Source: Candidatus Centipeda massiliensis (GTDB lineage Bacteria; Bacillota; Negativicutes; Selenomonadales; Selenomonadaceae). Taken from it: a stretch of 64,000 nt of DNA. Shown in pieces: positions 28,407 to 36,533 of the stretch. The number at the start of each line of letters is the position of its first letter. Positions within the stretch are counted from its first letter, which is position 1. The notes beneath the pieces were generated by a model. The model was not told the DNA's origin, did not search any database, and saw only the letters and a list, made by a program, of their open reading frames with translations. The stretch spans positions 396,299-460,298 of the forward strand of contig NZ_LT985754.1 of assembly GCF_900290285.1 (NCBI RefSeq). The letters are read 5' to 3'. Both the position numbers and the translations under genes were made by a program.

Positions 28407-28787
28407 ATGAGCAAGATCAAAAAAATTCTTGTTCCGGTCGATGGATCGGTGAGTGGCTGCAAGGCTGTTGATGAGGCATTGTTTATCGCGGAGAAATGCG
28501 ACGCGGAGCTCGACTTCGTGTACGTCGCGAGCAATATCAATAAGGACATCCCGAGCCACATCGTCTTTGATCGTATATGGGAAAAGCTGTCGGGGAATCG
28601 CAAGGCGCGCAAGCACGTCAAGAGCGGCAACGTCCCCAAGAGTATCCTCGAAGTGGCGGAGGAGGAGCAGAGCGACCTGATCGTCATGGGCAGCCGTGGG
28701 CTTGGTCTTCTCAAGGGCGTGCTCATCGGCAGTGTCAGTCAGAAGGTGATCGAGGAGTCGAAGATCCCCGTTATGGTGATTAAGTAG
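28407..28787 (+). CDS. Universal stress protein, UspA family
   Basis: A 126-residue cytoplasmic UspA-domain protein. It begins KKILVPVDGS and contains the ATP-binding pattern G-x2-G-x9-G-S as GSRGLGLLKGVLIGSVSQKV, so it probably binds ATP. Its single domain is shorter than the usual 140-150 residues. It has a strong TAGGAGGG site. It precedes the dgt-dnaG-rpoD group but is separated by 37 bases and may be independent. Confidence 0.9.
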   Translation: MSKIKKILVPVDGSVSGCKAVDEALFIAEKCDAELDFVYVASNINKDIPSHIVFDRIWEKLSGNRKARKHVKSGNVPKSILEVAEEEQSDLIVMGSRGLGLLKGVLIGSVSQKVIEESKIPVMVIK

Positions 28788-28824
28788 GTTCGTATATCCT
28801 ATGCGTAGGCGGGAGGTGGCAGCC

Positions 28825-29832
28825 TTGACCGTTCGACAGGGTCTTGAGGAGCAGGAGGACGCACTCCTCTCTCCCTTGGCGGCGCGCAGCAAAGATGCCG
28901 GGCGCAGTCATCCGATGGAGGAGTGCCCCTTCCGCACGAAGTTTCAGCGTGACCGCGACCGCATTCTCCACTCCAAGTCGTTCCGGCGGCTCAAGCACAA
29001 GACACAGGTCTACATCGTGGCGGGGGATCACTATCGCACGCGCATGACGCACAGTCTTGAGGTGGCGCAGATCTCGCGCACGATTGCGCGGGGGCTCCGC
29101 CTCAACGAGGATCTGACGGAGGCAATCGCACTCGGGCACGATGTCGGCCATACGCCGTTCGGTCATGCGGGCGAGGCGGTCATGGAGGAGATCACGGGGC
29201 ATTTCGCCCACAACGAGCAGAGCCTGCGCATGGTCGAGATCCTCGAGCGCGGCGGACGTGGGCTGAACCTCACGAACGAGGTGCGCGACGGCATCCTCAA
29301 CCACACGGGTAAGGGCGTGCCGACGACGTTTGAAGGGCGGATTGTGCGCATCGCCGACCGCATCGCCTATCTCTGCCACGACTACGATGACAGCATCCGT
29401 GCGGGGCTTCTCTCGCCGGAGGAACTGCCCGCCGAGGTGCGGGAGTCCTTTGGTACGGATACCTCGGCGATGATTACAAGCATGGTGTCGGATATGATCG
29501 TCACCTCGGAAGCGCGCGGCGATGCGGTACTCTCGCCAGCGGTGCAGCGCGTGATGGATGCGTTCCGTGCCTTTATGTTCGAGCGCATCTACCACTCCAA
29601 GACGCTCGCCCATGAGCGTGCACAGGCGGGGTTTGTCCTGCGTGCGCTGATGGATCACTTCACCGTCTATTTCGACACCCTCCCGCGCGAGTTTATCGAG
29701 CGTGCGGAAAAGTGGGGGCGCGAGCAGTGCGTGGTGGACTATGTGGCGGGCCTGACGGACAGCTACGCCGTCGCACTCTTCCGCGAGATCTACATCCCGC
29801 CCGTCGATCAGATGACGATCAAGCCAATATAA
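28825..29832 (+). CDS. dgt: dNTP triphosphohydrolase, dGTPase-like HD protein
   Basis: A 335-residue HD-domain enzyme that removes triphosphate from deoxynucleotides such as dGTP. Metal-site residues seen are His76 (RMTHSLEV), then His105-Asp106 in ALGHDVGHTPFGH. I prefer the TTG at 28825 because GGGAGGTGG lies just before it and the protein then begins MTVRQGLEEQED as relatives do; the ATG at 28801 is the alternative. It lies 12 bases before dnaG, the order typical of this group. Confidence 0.9.
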   Translation: MTVRQGLEEQEDALLSPLAARSKDAGRSHPMEECPFRTKFQRDRDRILHSKSFRRLKHKTQVYIVAGDHYRTRMTHSLEVAQISRTIARGLRLNEDLTEAIALGHDVGHTPFGHAGEAVMEEITGHFAHNEQSLRMVEILERGGRGLNLTNEVRDGILNHTGKGVPTTFEGRIVRIADRIAYLCHDYDDSIRAGLLSPEELPAEVRESFGTDTSAMITSMVSDMIVTSEARGDAVLSPAVQRVMDAFRAFMFERIYHSKTLAHERAQAGFVLRALMDHFTVYFDTLPREFIERAEKWGREQCVVDYVAGLTDSYAVALFREIYIPPVDQMTIKPI

Positions 29833-29844
29833 AAGGAGATAACA

Positions 29845-31626
29845 ATGCGTGACCCGAGTATGGAGGCCTTTGTGCAGCAGGTGCGCGCGCAGACCGACAT
29901 CCTTGCCGTCGTGCAGGGCTATGTTCCTCTGAAGCGCAGGGGCGGCCGCTACTGGGGCTGCTGCCCTTTTCACAGCGAGAAAACGGCATCGTTCTCCGTC
30001 GTACCGGACGACGGTTTCTTTTACTGCTTTGGCTGCCATGCGGGCGGCGACGCCTTCAAATTCATCTCGCTGATCGAGCAGATCACATGGTTCGAGGCGG
30101 TCAAACGACAGGCGGAGCAGCTCGGTATTCCGCTGCCCGCAGAAAAGCGCGATCCCCATGCGGAGGCGCGTCTCAGGGAGCTGGACGATCTCAGAAAGGT
30201 CAATGCCCTCGCGCGTGATTTCTTCCACAACTGCCTCACGATGACGCGCTACGGGGCGGCGGGAAAAGCCTATCTCGCGGGGCGCGGCATCACGGAGGAG
30301 GCGATTGTGCGCTATGGGATCGGCTTTGCGCCCGACGCATGGTCGAAGCTCTCCGATGCGTTCCAAAAGCGCGGAATCGCCGCACACCTCCTCGTGACGG
30401 CGGGACTCGCCGTCAAACGCGAACGCGGCGAGGGCGTCTATGACCGCTTCCGGGGTCGTGTCATCATCCCCATCGCGGACGAGCGCGGACGCGTCGTCGG
30501 GTTCGGCGGGCGCGCGCTCGGCGACGTGCAGCCGAAGTACCTCAATACGGCGGAGACGCCCGTCTTTAACAAGCGCAGGCTCCTCTTTGGGCTCGACCGA
30601 GCATACCGTACAATCGCGAGCGAGGGGACGGCGATTGTGGTCGAGGGCTATATGGATGCCATTGCCGCATGGGAGGCGGGCGTGACGAATGTCGTTGCGA
30701 CGCTGGGCACGTCGTTCACAAGCGACCACGCCGCAATGCTCCTGCGCCGTGCGCCGCGCATCGTCTTTTGCTACGACAGCGATACGGCGGGACAGGAGGC
30801 GACGCTCCGCGCCCTCGCTGCGGTGCGTGGGCGTGCGGCGGAAGTGCGTGTGCTGCTTCTGCCGGACGGAAAGGATCCCGACGAATACGTCCGCACGCAT
30901 GGTGCGGAGGCGTTTCGTGCGCTTGTGGAGACCGCAGTTCCTGTTCCAGTCTTCCGTCTGCGCCATGTGCGTGCCCACATGGCGGAGAGTGTGGATGGGC
31001 GGCGCGCGGCACTCACGGAGATGCTGCCCGTCCTTGCCGAACTCGACCCCGTTGCGCGGGCTGCCTACATACGGCAGACGGCGGCGGAGCTGTTTCTGGA
31101 TGAGGGCGTCGTGACGGATGCCCTGCGGCGCTTCCTGCGGCAGGGCGGCGGCGTGGCGGAGAAGACTGCCCCCGTCCAGCACGCACCTGTGCGGCAGGCA
31201 GATGATGCCCTGCGACGTGCCGGACGCGGTCTCGTCGCGGCAGTCTGGCGTGATTCCGCGCTTCTCACTGAAATTTTATCTTCCATTCCACTGGAGAAAT
31301 TTCCCGATGCGGGCATTGGGGAACTGCTCCGTGCGATGGAGGCGCATCGCGCTGCGGGCGGTGCATTTGACGTGGGCTTTATTGCCGCGCAGCCTACGGC
31401 GGCGGGGGCGGAGCTTACTCGTGCACTCGCCGAGGAGGGGGATATGGCGGCGTCCTTTCGGGAGTCTCTGGGGGTGCTTCGACGTGCCTATCTGACCGCA
31501 GAACTTGCACGGCATACACGCCGCGCCGAGGAGATGATGCAAGAAGGAAAAGCGGCATACATTGACGAATTAAACGAAGTAAAGCGTATACAGGACGAGA
31601 TCGCCCGTGGGGATTCCAATGAATGA
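29845..31626 (+). CDS. dnaG: DNA primase
   Basis: The 593-residue enzyme synthesises RNA primers at the replication fork. The CHC2 zinc motif is Cys40-His43-Cys61-Cys64. The catalytic core and Toprim domain follow, with VVEGYMDAIAAW and later FCYDSDTAGQEA. The C-terminal helicase-binding part is present. AAAAGGAG precedes the ATG. Together with dgt and rpoD it forms a macromolecular-synthesis cluster. Confidence 0.96.
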   Translation: MRDPSMEAFVQQVRAQTDILAVVQGYVPLKRRGGRYWGCCPFHSEKTASFSVVPDDGFFYCFGCHAGGDAFKFISLIEQITWFEAVKRQAEQLGIPLPAEKRDPHAEARLRELDDLRKVNALARDFFHNCLTMTRYGAAGKAYLAGRGITEEAIVRYGIGFAPDAWSKLSDAFQKRGIAAHLLVTAGLAVKRERGEGVYDRFRGRVIIPIADERGRVVGFGGRALGDVQPKYLNTAETPVFNKRRLLFGLDRAYRTIASEGTAIVVEGYMDAIAAWEAGVTNVVATLGTSFTSDHAAMLLRRAPRIVFCYDSDTAGQEATLRALAAVRGRAAEVRVLLLPDGKDPDEYVRTHGAEAFRALVETAVPVPVFRLRHVRAHMAESVDGRRAALTEMLPVLAELDPVARAAYIRQTAAELFLDEGVVTDALRRFLRQGGGVAEKTAPVQHAPVRQADDALRRAGRGLVAAVWRDSALLTEILSSIPLEKFPDAGIGELLRAMEAHRAAGGAFDVGFIAAQPTAAGAELTRALAEEGDMAASFRESLGVLRRAYLTAELARHTRRAEEMMQEGKAAYIDELNEVKRIQDEIARGDSNE

Positions 31627-31743
31627 CGCGGGCAAAAATTGGCTTGTTTTATCCGTGATACCTTTAGCCCCCGTGAATTTACAACGATATATTAAATAAT
31701 AAAACTTATTAAATAATACTTTGAACTGAAAGGAGGGGGCACG

Positions 31744-32886
31744 ATGGCAACAGCAGCGGTGCGCATGCAGCGGGACGAGATGAACGAAACGGGAACATTG
31801 GGAAAGCTTGTGGCAAAGGGAAAGGCGAACGGAGGAACACTGACCTGCGGAGAAATCATAGAGGCGATTGATACATGGCATGCGACCCCCGACGAGATGG
31901 ATGGGCTGTATGGGCGGCTCAGTGACGAGAATATCGAGGTTGTGGATGACACCGTTGTCGCAGCGGGACTCGATGAGGTTGTGTTGGAGCCGGTTGACGA
32001 TCTGGACAAGGACGAGGCAGTTGTCGAGCTGGATCTCTCCATCCCCGAGGGCGTTGCCCTCGACGATCCCGTCCGTATGTATCTGAAGGAGATCGGCCGC
32101 GTGCCGCTTCTGACGGCGGAGGAGGAGGTCGAGCTCGCACGGCGTATGGAGGCGGGCGACGAGAAGGCGCGGCATCGGCTTGAGGAGGCGAACCTGCGCC
32201 TTGTCGTGAGCATTGCCAAACGCTACGTCGGGCGCGGCATGCTCTTTCTCGATCTCATACAGGAGGGCAATCTGGGTCTCCTCAAGGCGGTCGAGAAGTT
32301 TGACTACAGCAAGGGCTACAAGTTCAGCACGTATGCGACGTGGTGGATCCGTCAGGCGATCACGCGCGCGATTGCCGATCAGGCGCGCACGATCCGCATC
32401 CCCGTGCACATGGTTGAGACGATCAACAAGTACATCCGCATCTCGCGGCAGCTCCTGCAGGAGCTCGGGCGCGACCCGACGCCGGACGAGGTGGCAAAGC
32501 ACATGGGTCTCAGTGCCGCGCGTGTACGCGAGATCATGAAGATCGCGCAGGAACCCGTTTCGCTTGAGACACCGGTCGGCGAGGAGGAGGACTCCCACCT
32601 CGGCGACTTCATCGAGGACGAGGCGGCACCGGATCCTGCGGATGCAGCGTCGATGATGCTGCTCAAGGAGCAGATTGCGGATGTTCTCGGGACGCTCGCC
32701 CCGCGTGAGGCGGAGGTGCTGCGGCTGCGGTTCGGACTTGAGGACGGTCGCTCGCGCACACTGGAGGAAGTCGGGCAGAGCTTTGGCGTGACGCGTGAGC
32801 GCATTCGTCAGATTGAGGCAAAGGCACTCCGAAAGCTCAGGCATCCTGTGCGCTTGCGCAAACTACAGGGGAATTTTGACCTTTGA
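31744..32886 (+). CDS. rpoD: RpoD-type primary sigma factor, upstream paralogue
   Basis: A 380-residue sigma-70 factor. Region 1.1-like N terminus is followed by region 1.2 ([17 protein letters not shown]), region 2 ([32 protein letters not shown]), region 3 and region 4 ([20 protein letters not shown]). It ends [14 protein letters not shown] instead of the usual HPSRSKxLRDFLE tail. It lies 39 bases before a second rpoD that is almost identical in region 2. A strong AAAGGAGGGGG site precedes it. Which copy is the housekeeping factor cannot be settled by sequence; the unusual tail suggests this one is the derived copy. Confidence 0.92.
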   Translation: MATAAVRMQRDEMNETGTLGKLVAKGKANGGTLTCGEIIEAIDTWHATPDEMDGLYGRLSDENIEVVDDTVVAAGLDEVVLEPVDDLDKDEAVVELDLSIPEGVALDDPVRMYLKEIGRVPLLTAEEEVELARRMEAGDEKARHRLEEANLRLVVSIAKRYVGRGMLFLDLIQEGNLGLLKAVEKFDYSKGYKFSTYATWWIRQAITRAIADQARTIRIPVHMVETINKYIRISRQLLQELGRDPTPDEVAKHMGLSAARVREIMKIAQEPVSLETPVGEEEDSHLGDFIEDEAAPDPADAASMMLLKEQIADVLGTLAPREAEVLRLRFGLEDGRSRTLEEVGQSFGVTRERIRQIEAKALRKLRHPVRLRKLQGNFDL

Positions 32887-32924
32887 GACAGGGGTCTCAG
32901 GGAATACGACAGGAGGATCGTGCT

Positions 32925-34043
32925 ATGACTGAGGGGACGGAGCAGAAAAAAGCACCGGGCGCCGAGATCATTGAACGCCTGCTTGCCAAGGGCAAGAAGA
33001 ATGGCGGAACGCTGACGTACGGCGAGCTGATTGATGCACTGCAAAAACAGGATATGTCCCCCGATGAAATGGACGATATGTACCAGCGTTTCAGCGATGA
33101 GGGGGTTGAGATCGTCGATGATGTACCGGCGGTCGTAGAAGAAGAACCCGTGGACGATGATCCGCCCGAAAAGGAGGAGGAGGTCGAGATCGACCTGACC
33201 ATCCCGGAGGGGATCTCTCTGGATGACCCCGTCCGCATGTATTTGAAGGAGATCGGTCACGTACCGCTCCTCACGGCGGAGGAGGAAGTCGATCTCGCGC
33301 AGCGCATGGAGGCGGGCGACGAGGAGGCGCGGCATCGCCTGGAGGAGGCGAACCTGCGCCTTGTCGTGAGCATTGCCAAACGCTACGTCGGGCGCGGTAT
33401 GCTCTTTCTCGATCTCATACAGGAGGGCAATCTGGGGCTCCTCAAGGCAGTCGAGAAGTTTGACTACAGCAAGGGCTACAAGTTCAGCACGTATGCGACG
33501 TGGTGGATCCGTCAGGCGATCACGCGCGCGATTGCCGATCAGGCGCGTACGATTCGCATTCCCGTGCACATGGTTGAGACGATCAACAAGCTTGTGCGCA
33601 TCTCGCGGCAGCTTCTGCAGGAGCTCGGACGCGACCCGCGCCCCGAGGAGATCGCAAAGGAAATGGGCATCAGTGTCTCACGCGTGCACGAGATCATGAA
33701 GATCGCGCAGGAACCCGTCTCGCTTGAGACGCCAATCGGCGAAGAGGAGGACTCCCACCTCGGCGACTTCATCGAGGACGAGGCGGCGCCCGCGCCCGCC
33801 GAGGCGGCATCGTTCATGCTCCTGCGTGAGCAGCTTGAGGAAGTGTTGGAGACGCTGACTGACCGCGAGAAGAATGTCCTGCGGCTGCGGTTCGGACTTG
33901 AGGACGGGCGGTCGCGCACACTGGAGGAGGTCGGGCAGAGTTTTGGCGTCACGCGTGAGCGCATCCGCCAGATCGAGGCAAAGGCACTCCGAAAGCTCAG
34001 ACATCCGAGCCGCAGCAAGGTGCTGCGGGACTTCTTGGAGTAG
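32925..34043 (+). CDS. rpoD: RpoD-type primary sigma factor, downstream paralogue
   Basis: A 372-residue sigma-70 factor with the canonical C-terminal [13 protein letters not shown]. The same regions 1.2 to 4 as its neighbour are present. The DNA from region 1.2 through region 3 differs by only a few silent changes, while the N termini (residues 1-90) and the ends have diverged. Start 32925 has AGGAGG. It probably shares the dnaG-rpoD transcript. The first type I module's RNA promoter begins immediately after its stop codon. Confidence 0.94.
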   Translation: MTEGTEQKKAPGAEIIERLLAKGKKNGGTLTYGELIDALQKQDMSPDEMDDMYQRFSDEGVEIVDDVPAVVEEEPVDDDPPEKEEEVEIDLTIPEGISLDDPVRMYLKEIGHVPLLTAEEEVDLAQRMEAGDEEARHRLEEANLRLVVSIAKRYVGRGMLFLDLIQEGNLGLLKAVEKFDYSKGYKFSTYATWWIRQAITRAIADQARTIRIPVHMVETINKLVRISRQLLQELGRDPRPEEIAKEMGISVSRVHEIMKIAQEPVSLETPIGEEEDSHLGDFIEDEAAPAPAEAASFMLLREQLEEVLETLTDREKNVLRLRFGLEDGRSRTLEEVGQSFGVTRERIRQIEAKALRKLRHPSRSKVLRDFLE

Positions 34044-34072
34044 TTGACGCGTGCGAAGAAATGTCGTATAAT
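34044..34072 (+). promoter_or_regulatory. Promoter of antitoxin-like RNA 1
   Basis: TTGACG, a 17-base spacer and TATAAT, starting just after the rpoD stop codon. Confidence 0.8.
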
Positions 34073-34078
34073 AAGCAT

Positions 34079-34173
34079 ACAAAAAGGGCACTGCCGGTAA
34101 AACGGTCAGCCCCTACTTGACGAAGAACCCCGCCGAAAGTTTGGGGACTGTGCGGCGGGGCTTCTTATTCCTT
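34079..34173 (+). ncRNA. Candidate antitoxin RNA of type I module 1
   Basis: An RNA of about 95 bases is predicted from the promoter at 34044 to a terminator hairpin CCCCGCCG...CGGCGGGG (34128-34160) with a T-rich tail. Its leader forms GGGCACTGCCGG-taaaa-CGGTCAGCCCC, which is read in the other direction as the toxin mRNA terminator. It is complementary to the 3' end of the toxin transcript. The antitoxin role is inferred from this arrangement. Confidence 0.65.
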
Positions 34174-34233
34174 AATTGTGACGAGGATCAACAGGGTTAC
34201 GAGAAGTAACGCAAGCAAATCATAAAATGTCAT
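34165..34233 (-). CDS. Small hydrophobic holin-like toxin peptide 1
   Basis: A 22-residue peptide beginning MTFYDLLALLLVTLL and ending in TIKE, a single membrane span with a charged tail. It matches the pattern of Firmicutes putative holin-like (TxpA/Fst-like) type I toxins, which open with M-x-x-Y-(E/D)-x-L. It has GAGAGGGGG eight to nine bases before the ATG and its own promoter at 34294-34322. Two similar genes are at 34474 and 54300. Too short for most gene callers; function is inferred. Confidence 0.7.
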   Translation of the reverse strand: MTFYDLLALLLVTLLILVTIKE

Positions 34234-34293
34234 AGGATCGCCCCCTCTCAGGGGCTAAGAATCGACCGCCTACCGTTGACAGTGCCTATGTGC

Positions 34294-34322
34294 ATTATAA
34301 CACGCATGTTTCCCATCGACAA
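34294..34322 (-). promoter_or_regulatory. Promoter of toxin-peptide gene 1
   Basis: On the minus strand TTGTCG, a 17-base spacer and TATAAT, giving a leader of about 55 bases. Confidence 0.75.
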
Positions 34323-34347
34323 GCAATATTTCTCTTGTGATAGGGCG

Positions 34348-34376
34348 TTGACGAGTAGTGCAGAATATCGTATAAT
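34348..34376 (+). promoter_or_regulatory. Promoter of antitoxin-like RNA 2
   Basis: TTGACG, a 17-base spacer and TATAAT. From the -10 element through the first 37 transcribed bases it is identical to module 1. Confidence 0.8.
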
Positions 34377-34382
34377 AAGCAT

Positions 34383-34478
34383 ACAAAAAGGGCACTGCCG
34401 GTAAAACGGTCAGCCCCGAAATCTACATTGGATAAGATTACCCGCTAGAGTTGGTGGCTACAGGCGGGTTTTCTTATG
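34383..34478 (+). ncRNA. Candidate antitoxin RNA of type I module 2
   Basis: The leader repeats the GGGCACTGCCGG hairpin of module 1 exactly. Transcription should end at ACCCGC...GCGGGT followed by TTTCTTA (34440-34475). The RNA is complementary to the tail of toxin mRNA 2. The middle part differs from module 1, so cross-neutralisation would depend on the shared leader only. Confidence 0.65.
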
Positions 34479-34542
34479 CTTTTGACATCACGATACAGAT
34501 CGTAACGAGGAACACCAGTGAAAGAAATTCGTATGGTCCCAT
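34474..34542 (-). CDS. Small hydrophobic holin-like toxin peptide 2
   Basis: A 22-residue peptide beginning MGPYEFLSLVFLVTIC and ending MSKA, one membrane span. AAAGGGGGC lies at a good distance before the ATG. It has the same layout as peptide 1 but low residue identity, while the flanking noncoding leader is conserved. Paralogues are at 34165 and 54300. Confidence 0.7.
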   Translation of the reverse strand: MGPYEFLSLVFLVTICIVMSKA

Positions 34543-34603
34543 AAGCGTGCCCCCTTTCAGGGGCTAAGAATCGACCGCCTACCGCATGGCAGTGCTTGTT
34601 TTG

Positions 34604-34632
34604 ATTATAACACGCATGTTTGTCCTGCACAA
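34604..34632 (-). promoter_or_regulatory. Promoter of toxin-peptide gene 2
   Basis: On the minus strand TTGTGC, a 17-base spacer and TATAAT. Confidence 0.75.
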
Positions 34633-34644
34633 GCAACATTTTAC

Positions 34645-34673
34645 TTGACACACGGGCGTATTCCCCTTATAAT
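34645..34673 (+). promoter_or_regulatory. Promoter of tRNA-Asn
   Basis: Consensus TTGACA, a 17-base spacer and TATAAT, ending 17 bases before the tRNA. Confidence 0.85.
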
Positions 34674-34690
34674 ACGCTTGTCTGACACAT

Positions 34691-34766
34691 TCCTCGATAG
34701 CTCAGTCGGTAGAGCGTCTGACTGTTAATCAGAATGTCACTGGTTCGAGTCCAGTTCGAGGAGCCA
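34691..34766 (+). tRNA. tRNA-Asn (anticodon GTT)
   Basis: A 76-base cloverleaf with acceptor TCCTCGA / TCGAGGA, anticodon loop CTGTTAA with GTT, TTCGAGT in the T loop and an encoded CCA end. It stands alone with its own promoter. Confidence 0.96.
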
Positions 34767-34839
34767 TTTGTAAAAACAGGAGTGTAACGCAGCAGTTACA
34801 CTCCTTTCTTATGTTCGGGAAATGGAAGGAAGGGGACGT

Positions 34840-35595
34840 ATGCAGCTTGACGCGCGGCTTGCGGCGATTGCCGCATTTGTTCCGCACGGCACGACGCTCG
34901 CCGATATCGGCGGCGACCACGCGTATCTTGCGGCAACCCTCGTCATGGAGGGCACGGCACGCCGCGCCGTGGTCGGTGACCTCAGCGCAGGTGCCTGTGC
35001 GGCAGCGCGGCGTACGGTGGGCTTGCAGCGTCTCACGCGCGAGATTGACGTGCGGCAGGGCGACGGTCTCTCCGTCCTCCTGCCGGGCGAGGCGGAGTCC
35101 ATCGTCATCGCGGGCATGGGCGGCGCACTGATCGTGGAGATCCTTGCGGGTGCGCCCGCTGTTCTCGCGGACGTGCAGACGCTTGTCCTGCAGCCGATGA
35201 ACGGCGCGGCAAAGCTGCGCCGCTGGCTCTATACAAACGGTTGGGACATCGTTGACGAGACACTTGCGCGTGCGGGCGGACGCCTCTACGAGATCATCCG
35301 CGCCGCGCACGGTACGGCGGAGCTGCCTGACGACGTGCTCCTCCACATCGGAGCGCAGCTCTTTGCAAAGCGCGACCCGCTCCTGCGGGAGCATATTGCG
35401 GCGAAGATCGCAAAGCTCATGCGTGCGGCAGACGGAATGAATGCAAGTGCGACGGCACGACAGAGCACCGCGTATCATGAAACGGTGTCGCGTCTCGCGG
35501 CACTGCGGACAATGTTGGCGTTGTGGAGCGCCCCTATCGGCTCGCGTTCGCTCGCCACTTCCCCCGCTCTGGCGGGGGAAGCTAAATTGCCGTAA
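34840..35595 (+). CDS. trmK: tRNA (adenine-22-N1)-methyltransferase, C terminus from a repeat
   Basis: A 251-residue SAM-dependent methyltransferase of the TrmK/YqfN family that modifies A22 of tRNA. It has TLADIGGDHAYLA (SAM site), then SIVIAGMGGALI and LVLQPMNGAAKLRRWL, all family hallmarks. Start 34840 has GAAGGAAGGGG. Residues 230-251 (SAPIGSRSLATSPALAGEAK and on) are encoded by the dispersed GC-rich repeat copy C, which also supplies the stop codon. The neighbours rpoD before and nif3 after are the usual Firmicutes context. Confidence 0.92.
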   Translation: MQLDARLAAIAAFVPHGTTLADIGGDHAYLAATLVMEGTARRAVVGDLSAGACAAARRTVGLQRLTREIDVRQGDGLSVLLPGEAESIVIAGMGGALIVEILAGAPAVLADVQTLVLQPMNGAAKLRRWLYTNGWDIVDETLARAGGRLYEIIRAAHGTAELPDDVLLHIGAQLFAKRDPLLREHIAAKIAKLMRAADGMNASATARQSTAYHETVSRLAALRTMLALWSAPIGSRSLATSPALAGEAKLP

Positions 35596-35662
35596 CCCCA
35601 GCCTCCCCCGTTCGCAACGGGGGAGGGGGACCGCGAAGCGGTGGTGGGGGCGCTTTGAACGA
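35527..35662 (+). repeat. GC-rich multi-hairpin repeat, copy C
   Basis: Full copy from GCGCCCCTATCGG to GGGGGCGCTTTGAACGA, with side hairpins GGCTCGC...GCTCGCC and ACCGC-gaa-GCGGT. It begins inside the trmK reading frame. Confidence 0.9.
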
Positions 35663-35691
35663 GGAAGCCAATATACAGAAGGAGGACGCCC

Positions 35692-36501
35692 ATGCTTAGC
35701 TGCCAAACGATAATGAATGCACTGGAGCGCATTGCACCGCGCCGTCTCGCCGAGGACTGGGACAACCCGGGGCTGCTCGTCGGGAGCTATGCGCAGCGCG
35801 TGGAGCGCGTGCTCATCGCACTCGATGTGGACGATGCGGTAACAGAGGAAGCCATCGCGCGCAAGGCAGATATGATCGTTGCACACCACCCCGCGATCTT
35901 TCGCGGCATGAAGCAGCTGCGCACCGATCTGCCGCTGGGCAGGCGGCTCGCCGCTCTCCTCACGCACAACATCGCCGTCGCGGCGGCGCATACGAACCTC
36001 GATGTGGCACGCGGCGGCGTGAACGATGTGCTTGCCGCGCAGCTCGGGCTTGAGAAACTCTCCTCCTTCGTCATCACTGCACAGGAGGATGGCGTGACCG
36101 AGAGCATCGGACGCGTTGGGACACTCCCCATGCCTACCTCCATCGAGGACTTCGCCCGTGCGGTCAAAGAACGCCTCCACGTCTCGCACGTTCGCCTCGC
36201 CGCTGCCGCGCCGCGCCCCGTGCGCCGCGTCGCCGTCTGCGGTGGAGCGGGCGCCGACTTTATCGACAATGCCGTCCGCCTCGGTGCGGATGCCTACGTC
36301 ACGGGGGATGTAAAGTACCACGATGCACAGCGTGCCGTTGAGCAGGGCATGCACATCATCGACGCGGGGCATTTCGGCACGGAGAGCCCCGTTCTCCCCA
36401 CGCTCGCCGAACATCTACGTGCGGAGCTTGCATCCGAGCGCGGAGAGATTGAGATTTTTGTCACAAACACACAGCGCGACGTGTTCGATGTGATTGTATA
36501 A
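35692..36501 (+). CDS. Nif3-like dinuclear metal centre protein (YqfO family)
   Basis: A 269-residue protein of the Nif3/GTP cyclohydrolase I type 2 homologue family, a metal-binding hexamer whose activity is not firmly known. Metal-site segments are [28 protein letters not shown] and DAGHFGTE. It is shorter than the about 370-residue homologues that carry an inserted PII-like domain. Start has AGGAGG. The trmK-nif3 pairing is conserved in Firmicutes. Confidence 0.9.
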   Translation: MLSCQTIMNALERIAPRRLAEDWDNPGLLVGSYAQRVERVLIALDVDDAVTEEAIARKADMIVAHHPAIFRGMKQLRTDLPLGRRLAALLTHNIAVAAAHTNLDVARGGVNDVLAAQLGLEKLSSFVITAQEDGVTESIGRVGTLPMPTSIEDFARAVKERLHVSHVRLAAAAPRPVRRVAVCGGAGADFIDNAVRLGADAYVTGDVKYHDAQRAVEQGMHIIDAGHFGTESPVLPTLAEHLRAELASERGEIEIFVTNTQRDVFDVIV

Positions 36502-36533
36502 GCAAGCAAGGAAGCGAAGGAGAAACGAAACCT

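Noticed and set aside
34691-34766. tRNA-Asn as an integration site of a mobile island carrying the type I modules.
   Set aside because: No integrase, no duplicated tRNA 3' end and no foreign gene block nearby; the modules sit upstream of the tRNA with their own promoters.
35527-35662. GC-rich repeats as a CRISPR array or integron cassette sites.
   Set aside because: Copies are single, kilobases apart, without regular spacers or cas/integrase genes; they are dispersed intergenic elements.
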